From NCBI RefSeq assembly GCF_003086295.3, contig NC_092053.1, positions 90,802,745 to 90,866,744 on the forward strand: DNA of 64,000 nt. Reading direction: 5' to 3'. Below the pieces are notes generated by a model. The model searched no databases. It worked only from the letters and a program-made list of their open reading frames with translations, and had not been told where the DNA came from. This DNA is from Arachis hypogaea (taxonomy: Eukaryota > Streptophyta > Magnoliopsida > Fabales > Fabaceae). The position numbers were made by a program, and so were the translations under genes. Shown here one piece after another: positions 60,401 through 64,000 of the stretch; the first letter of the stretch is position 1, and every line of letters begins with the position of its first letter.

Positions 60401-61062
60401 CTTGATGATTTTCGGCCACAATGAGCAAATGAGGCAGCCTTGGGAGTTTTGGGGTTGTAGGGTGAGTTGTGATTGGATGGCTTGGAGGTGGGTTAAAATA
60501 ATATTAAAATATCTCAGGTGTATAACTACTAAAACTAGATGTATCGGAACACTTGTGAAAACATCTCTAAAAATTATTTTCTGAGCTACTAGCATAAATG
60601 AAACTAGTAACATATTTATTGTGAGAATAAAACATGTATAATGAGACCTTACCATTGCTAAGCTGCACTAGTAAACTGTGAACCCGGTTAAACCGATTTT
60701 CTGTTTTTAACTAAAACAGACCAGGTAACCTTATAATATCATTCAAGCTCCTTCTAATACTAATATAATGATAATATTATCCTATTATCTTTCTTCTCTC
60801 ATGAATCGAGTCCGGTTCATCAAACTGAGACTATTTACGAAAAACAGAATCAAAACTCCTAACCGATACGGTTCAAAAACTAGGTTCTTCGTGAATGCGT
60901 TATCGAGCTTGCCTCAAAAGAGGTCCTAGCTTAAACATGGCATAATGACAATGAGGATTAAAATTCTTGATGATATAGAAGAGGTTCTCCCCTTACTGAT
61001 CTTCCGGAGAAATTCGTATTTTCAGAAAAGATCTCACGTACTTGAAAATCGGAGTTGCTACA
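57427..61062 (-). repeat. 3' LTR of element E (3636 bp)
   Basis: Complete. It matches the start of the second LTR at 62563 base for base over long stretches. It holds a short form of the CTGTAAG minisatellite (58500-58725). A frame at 58163-58468 recurs at 63300-63605 only because the LTRs are copies. Confidence 0.92.
58500..58725. repeat. Minisatellite in element E LTR, short allele
   Basis: Units based on CACTCACTGTAAGCAACC followed by TCTGTCTTACAGGAGCAACA (about 41 bp). The arms CTGTAAG and CTTACAG are complementary. About three full or partial units are seen here, fewer than at 63640-63975. Confidence 0.85.
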
Positions 61063-61125
61063 TTCTACCCTCCTAAAAAAAAATTTTGTCCTCAAAATTT
61101 AACATGCACATAAGAAGTTATAGTA

Positions 61126-61413
61126 TTATCTAGCAGAAAACAAAATCATAGTGTGGTACTCACCTCGAGTGGAAGAACTAGATGCATTAGTGTTGCCAGC
61201 AGTTACGGTAAAAACCCTTCCATGTCGTTGTGGCCTAGATGGATCTCGAACAAACCTTTTTGGGCAATTCCTCGATATATGTCCATACTCTCCGTAAGTA
61301 AAACAAGTGTGTGTCCCATATCTACAAGCTCTATTACCATGATCCTTCCCACACCTTGAGCATACTGAAATATCTTGAGTTTGCTGAGGTTGACCTCCTT
61401 CTTCCTCTCCCAA
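61126..61413 (-). pseudogene. Gag zinc-knuckle region of element E
   Basis: Contains CSRCGKDHGNRACRYG and then CFTYGEYGHISRNCPKR. The second is a CCHC knuckle whose second Cys is Tyr; the first is a CX2CX3HX4C variant as in chromoviral Gag. It is separated from the Gag core (61674-62369) by a stretch with several stops, although both lie on the minus strand. The frame ends at 61126, where protease and polymerase should follow but do not. Confidence 0.8.
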
Positions 61414-61673
61414 ATTATAGTTGTTGTGGTTGCCATTGTTACGAGCGAGAAGGTTACCATTTTGTTGATTTCCATTTTGGCACTGGAACTGACCATTGGC
61501 CTTAAAGTTACGACCTTCAGGGGCTAGACATGAATAAAATCTCTTCTTGAGGCCTCCCTACGATTCGCTCGAGCTATTGCCACCTTCTTCGAACATTCTT
61601 CCCCTAGTTTACTTTTATTCACCAGTTCAGCAAAATTTCTTATCTCTAGCGGAACAACAGAATTCATCAGTTC

Positions 61674-62369
61674 TTATCGGAGTCCTCCTTCAAACTTCAA
61701 ACACTTCCATTCCTCAAAGTCTGCTGGGTTTCCTTGACAAATCTTGGAAAAACGGCACAAGTCATCAAACTTTTGAGCATACTCAGCAATAGTCATATCC
61801 CCTTGCTTCAGCTGCATAAGCTCCATCTCCTTGGTATCACGTGCTGCTCTCGGAAAATACTTCTTATAAAATTCGTCTCTAAAGGAATCCCAAGGAATGT
61901 CACCTTCATTTTGTTGCAACAGTTGCTGTATCCCTTGCCACCAGTACTCAGCCTCTCCTTCGAGCATATAAGTAGCAAACTCCACATGTTGGCCTTCTGG
62001 AACATGTTGTGCTCGTAGTGATCGCTCGATACCTCGGAACCAGTTGTCAGCATCAGTCGCAACAAGTGTACCTTTGAACTTAGGCAGCTTCACTTTCAGA
62101 AATGTAGCAAGGGTCATGGGTTTATCAAGATGCGCTGGATCAGCCTTGTTGTTTCCATTATCCTCTCCGTTTTCGTTTTCATTTTCATTTCTCACTCCGA
62201 GATGCTCAATAGCCCTAGCAGCAGCCATCGCAGCCTCACGCACTGCCTCAGCTACAATGTTCATCGTAGCCATAAAGGTTTTCTGTTCTCTCTCTCGGTT
62301 ATCACTTGGGGTTCCTTCCCGCGCACTCCATCTCCGTGGTCCCATTGTAGTCCTATTCACACCAAACAA
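61674..62369 (-). pseudogene. Gag core of element E
   Basis: 231 codons. An N-terminal Ala/Glu-rich helix region (EAVREAAMAAARAIEH) is followed by the retrotransposon Gag core: PMTLATFLKVKLPKFKG, ADNWFRGIERSLRAQ, EGEAEYWWQGIQQLL, WDSFRDEFYKKYFPRAARD and MTIAEYAQKFDDLCRFS. This order is typical of legume Tekay/Del-like Gag. The frame ends after KCLKFEGGLR, well before the zinc knuckle. Gag forms the virus-like particle; here it is probably not functional. Confidence 0.85.
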
Positions 62370-62547
62370 TCGTTATTAAGGTGATCAGTCTCAATACCTC
62401 AAGTTAAGTGTGAACATTCCCAAAATGAAAACACAGAAACAATCATGCAACACATATCATTGAGATATCCTATAAGCATGAGACACACAACAGAGTATGC
62501 AATGAAGCATAGTCAGTCCACTCCCCAGGCTCTACTGGGAATGAACT

Positions 62548-62559
62548 GCTCTGATACCA
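62548..62559 (-). other. Primer-binding site (tRNA-iMet) of element E
   Basis: Minus strand TGGTATCAGAGC, 3 nt from the LTR edge at 62563. It is complementary to the 3' end of initiator tRNA-Met. Confidence 0.93.
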
Positions 62560-62562
62560 AAT

Positions 62563-64000
62563 TGTAACGACCCAATTTCTGGTACGTCATGATCATACTA
62601 GAAACTGAGCGCTACCAACTTGTCTTCTTAATTATTATCTATTATTTATTATATGAGCCTGATTCGTCGTTAAAAGCGTAGTTATTTTGCAAGGTACTTT
62701 TTTTTAAAAAACATTTGGATTAAAAACAGAATGATTCATAATCAATTCACAAATAATAACAGATAAAACAGTTATAAACAACCACACTTATATACATCTC
62801 AACAGTTAATAACATTCGGTTATCCAGCCTTTATTAGAGTAAAGATCTTTAGTTAGAACACCCTTAGATATAGCTAGACAATAATTATATACATATATAT
62901 ACATACAACATCCCAGGTCCTGACCTATTCAAGAAGTCCCTAAGCTGGCACCCAGGCTAGCCTAGACTCTATACTCACCTAGTCCCTCTAAACTACTAAG
63001 GCGAGGGAAAGTACGTTCTAAGTCTCCAAAACTCGAGTCAGGTCGAATGTCATCAAAAGGTGTAAGGTCGTCTACTCCTCTGCATGATCATACGTCATCA
63101 AAGAGCATCTCTCTAGTACTTCATCGAATGGCCACATAACAGCAACATCGTACGTAGGACTTAGGCTAAAGTTTGTAGATAAGTGGGGTGCAGACATTGG
63201 TTGGCCTCACCGTATATACATATAAACAGAGGATGAATTCACCCTAGACTCAGAAGACTACCTAGAGCAGAATCCTCTTTGTGAACGGTCATCAGCGAAC
63301 TACGGAAGGGTACCCATGATTCTATTTAGAAGGGGAAGGGAGAGAGAACGGGTAAGAACTGGGGAGTTCTTAGTAGGGCCGGGGTTATTAGTTAAGTTCA
63401 TTAATTCTGTGTTGTTTGGCAGACGAATAATAGAATATAGAGAAGCAGTAAACAGAAGACAGATAAATAGAGAAAATAGAGAAAACAGAAAATAGAACAC
63501 AAATAGAAGAATACAAGAAAGTAAAACACAGGCACAGTGAATAGAATACAAACAAAGAAAGCATACATTCAAACAACAATCATAACAGAGGAAATGCGGA
63601 ACCAAATATGATGCATGTCTAGCCCTAATGAAGGTAATGAGCTCATTTGTCAGTTACATACCCGCTCCCGATGTTACCCAGCAACCTCTGTCTGGATAAG
63701 GCTTTCCTGTTGGCAATACCCACTGCAAGCAACCTTTGTCTTGCGGGGTATCCACTGCAAGCAACCTGTGTCTTGCAGGGCGGCACTTATTAGCCGATAT
63801 ACGCCCAACACACTTACTGTAGCAACCTCTATTTTACAGGAGCAACAACACACTCACTGTAAGCAACTTCTGTCATACAGGAGCAACAACACACTCACTG
63901 TAAGCAACCTCTATCTTACAGGAGCACCCTAATCTTGATACTTCTGTAAGAAACTTCTGTCTTACAGCAAAGCATTATAGCAAGGTATCCCAGGAAAGCA
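62563..64000 (-). repeat. 5' LTR of element E (partial)
   Basis: Copy of 57427 onward, cut by the window end within the LTR. It differs from the other copy by scattered substitutions and by the longer minisatellite. Confidence 0.92.
63640..63975. repeat. Minisatellite in element E LTR, long allele
   Basis: Extra units compared with 58500-58725: an added ACTGCAAGCAACC...CTTGCAGGG unit near 63720-63780 and extra CTGTAAG...CTTACAG units near 63835-63960. Each unit is a potential small hairpin. Confidence 0.85.

Larger units (their letters stand above)
57427..64000 (-). mobile_element. Element E: chromovirus-like Ty3/gypsy element with 3.6-kb LTRs, pol missing
   Basis: Direct LTRs 57427-61062 and 62563 to beyond the window end; termini TGTAACGACC...TTGCTACA on the plus strand. 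The PBS at 62548-62559 (minus TGGTATCAGAGC) matches initiator tRNA-Met, typical of Tekay/Del-type chromoviruses. The purine-rich AGGAGGGTAGAA (minus, 61063-61074) is the polypurine tract. The interior is only 1.5 kb and holds decayed gag sequences, without protease, reverse transcriptase or integrase. The left flank TAGAG (57422-57426) is the candidate target duplication. Confidence 0.9.

Overview
The window is plant nuclear DNA, very probably from a legume close to Arachis (peanut). The genes carry GT-AG introns and plant protein families. The repeats look like legume Ty3/gypsy families: tRNA-Asp or tRNA-iMet primer sites, CACCAAACTTA motifs at LTR junctions, ACGCGTACGCGTG islands and GCGTTGAACGCC palindromes. 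The species is an inference from sequence style; no search was run.

Layout. 1-21164 is a pile of LTR retrotransposons. Element A (1-4713, minus, its left LTR cut by the window edge) has no coding capacity and is inserted in the coding region of element B (4714-10455, plus, right part only). Element C (11091-21164, minus) keeps decayed gag-protease and a plant-transposon-type ORF but shows no reverse transcriptase, RNase H or integrase.

22296-52143 is a gene island with four intron-containing genes: an SCI1-like style cell-cycle inhibitor (+, 4 exons, 155 aa), 20S proteasome subunit alpha-2 PAB1 (-, 11 exons, 235 aa), a NUFIP-type box C/D snoRNP assembly factor (+, 7 coding exons, 592 aa) and a DCD-domain protein (+, 3 coding exons, 414 aa). 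PAB1 and NUFIP are head to head and probably share a short bidirectional promoter with two TGGGCY elements. SCI1 intron 2 holds a long-TIR MULE-like element and a MITE with a perfect 9-bp target duplication. A dead MuDR-type MULE lies just downstream of SCI1.

44961-49021 holds a solo or truncated LTR (D), then an old LTR remnant that was hit by a MITE and by a hAT fragment. 53750-57426 is AT-rich and holds three degenerate copies of one repeat, separated by a Pack-MULE-like element and LTR debris. 57427-64000 is element E (minus), a tRNA-iMet-primed chromovirus-like element with 3.6-kb LTRs, a decayed gag and almost no pol.

The most interesting themes are compact gag-only or coding-free retroelements, palindrome or CG-rich clusters at similar offsets inside four unlike LTRs, and a polypurine-tract-like motif reused as hairpins inside elements A and C. 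No tRNA, rRNA or CRISPR was seen. Gene models were spliced by eye; every CDS closes in frame with canonical splice sites.
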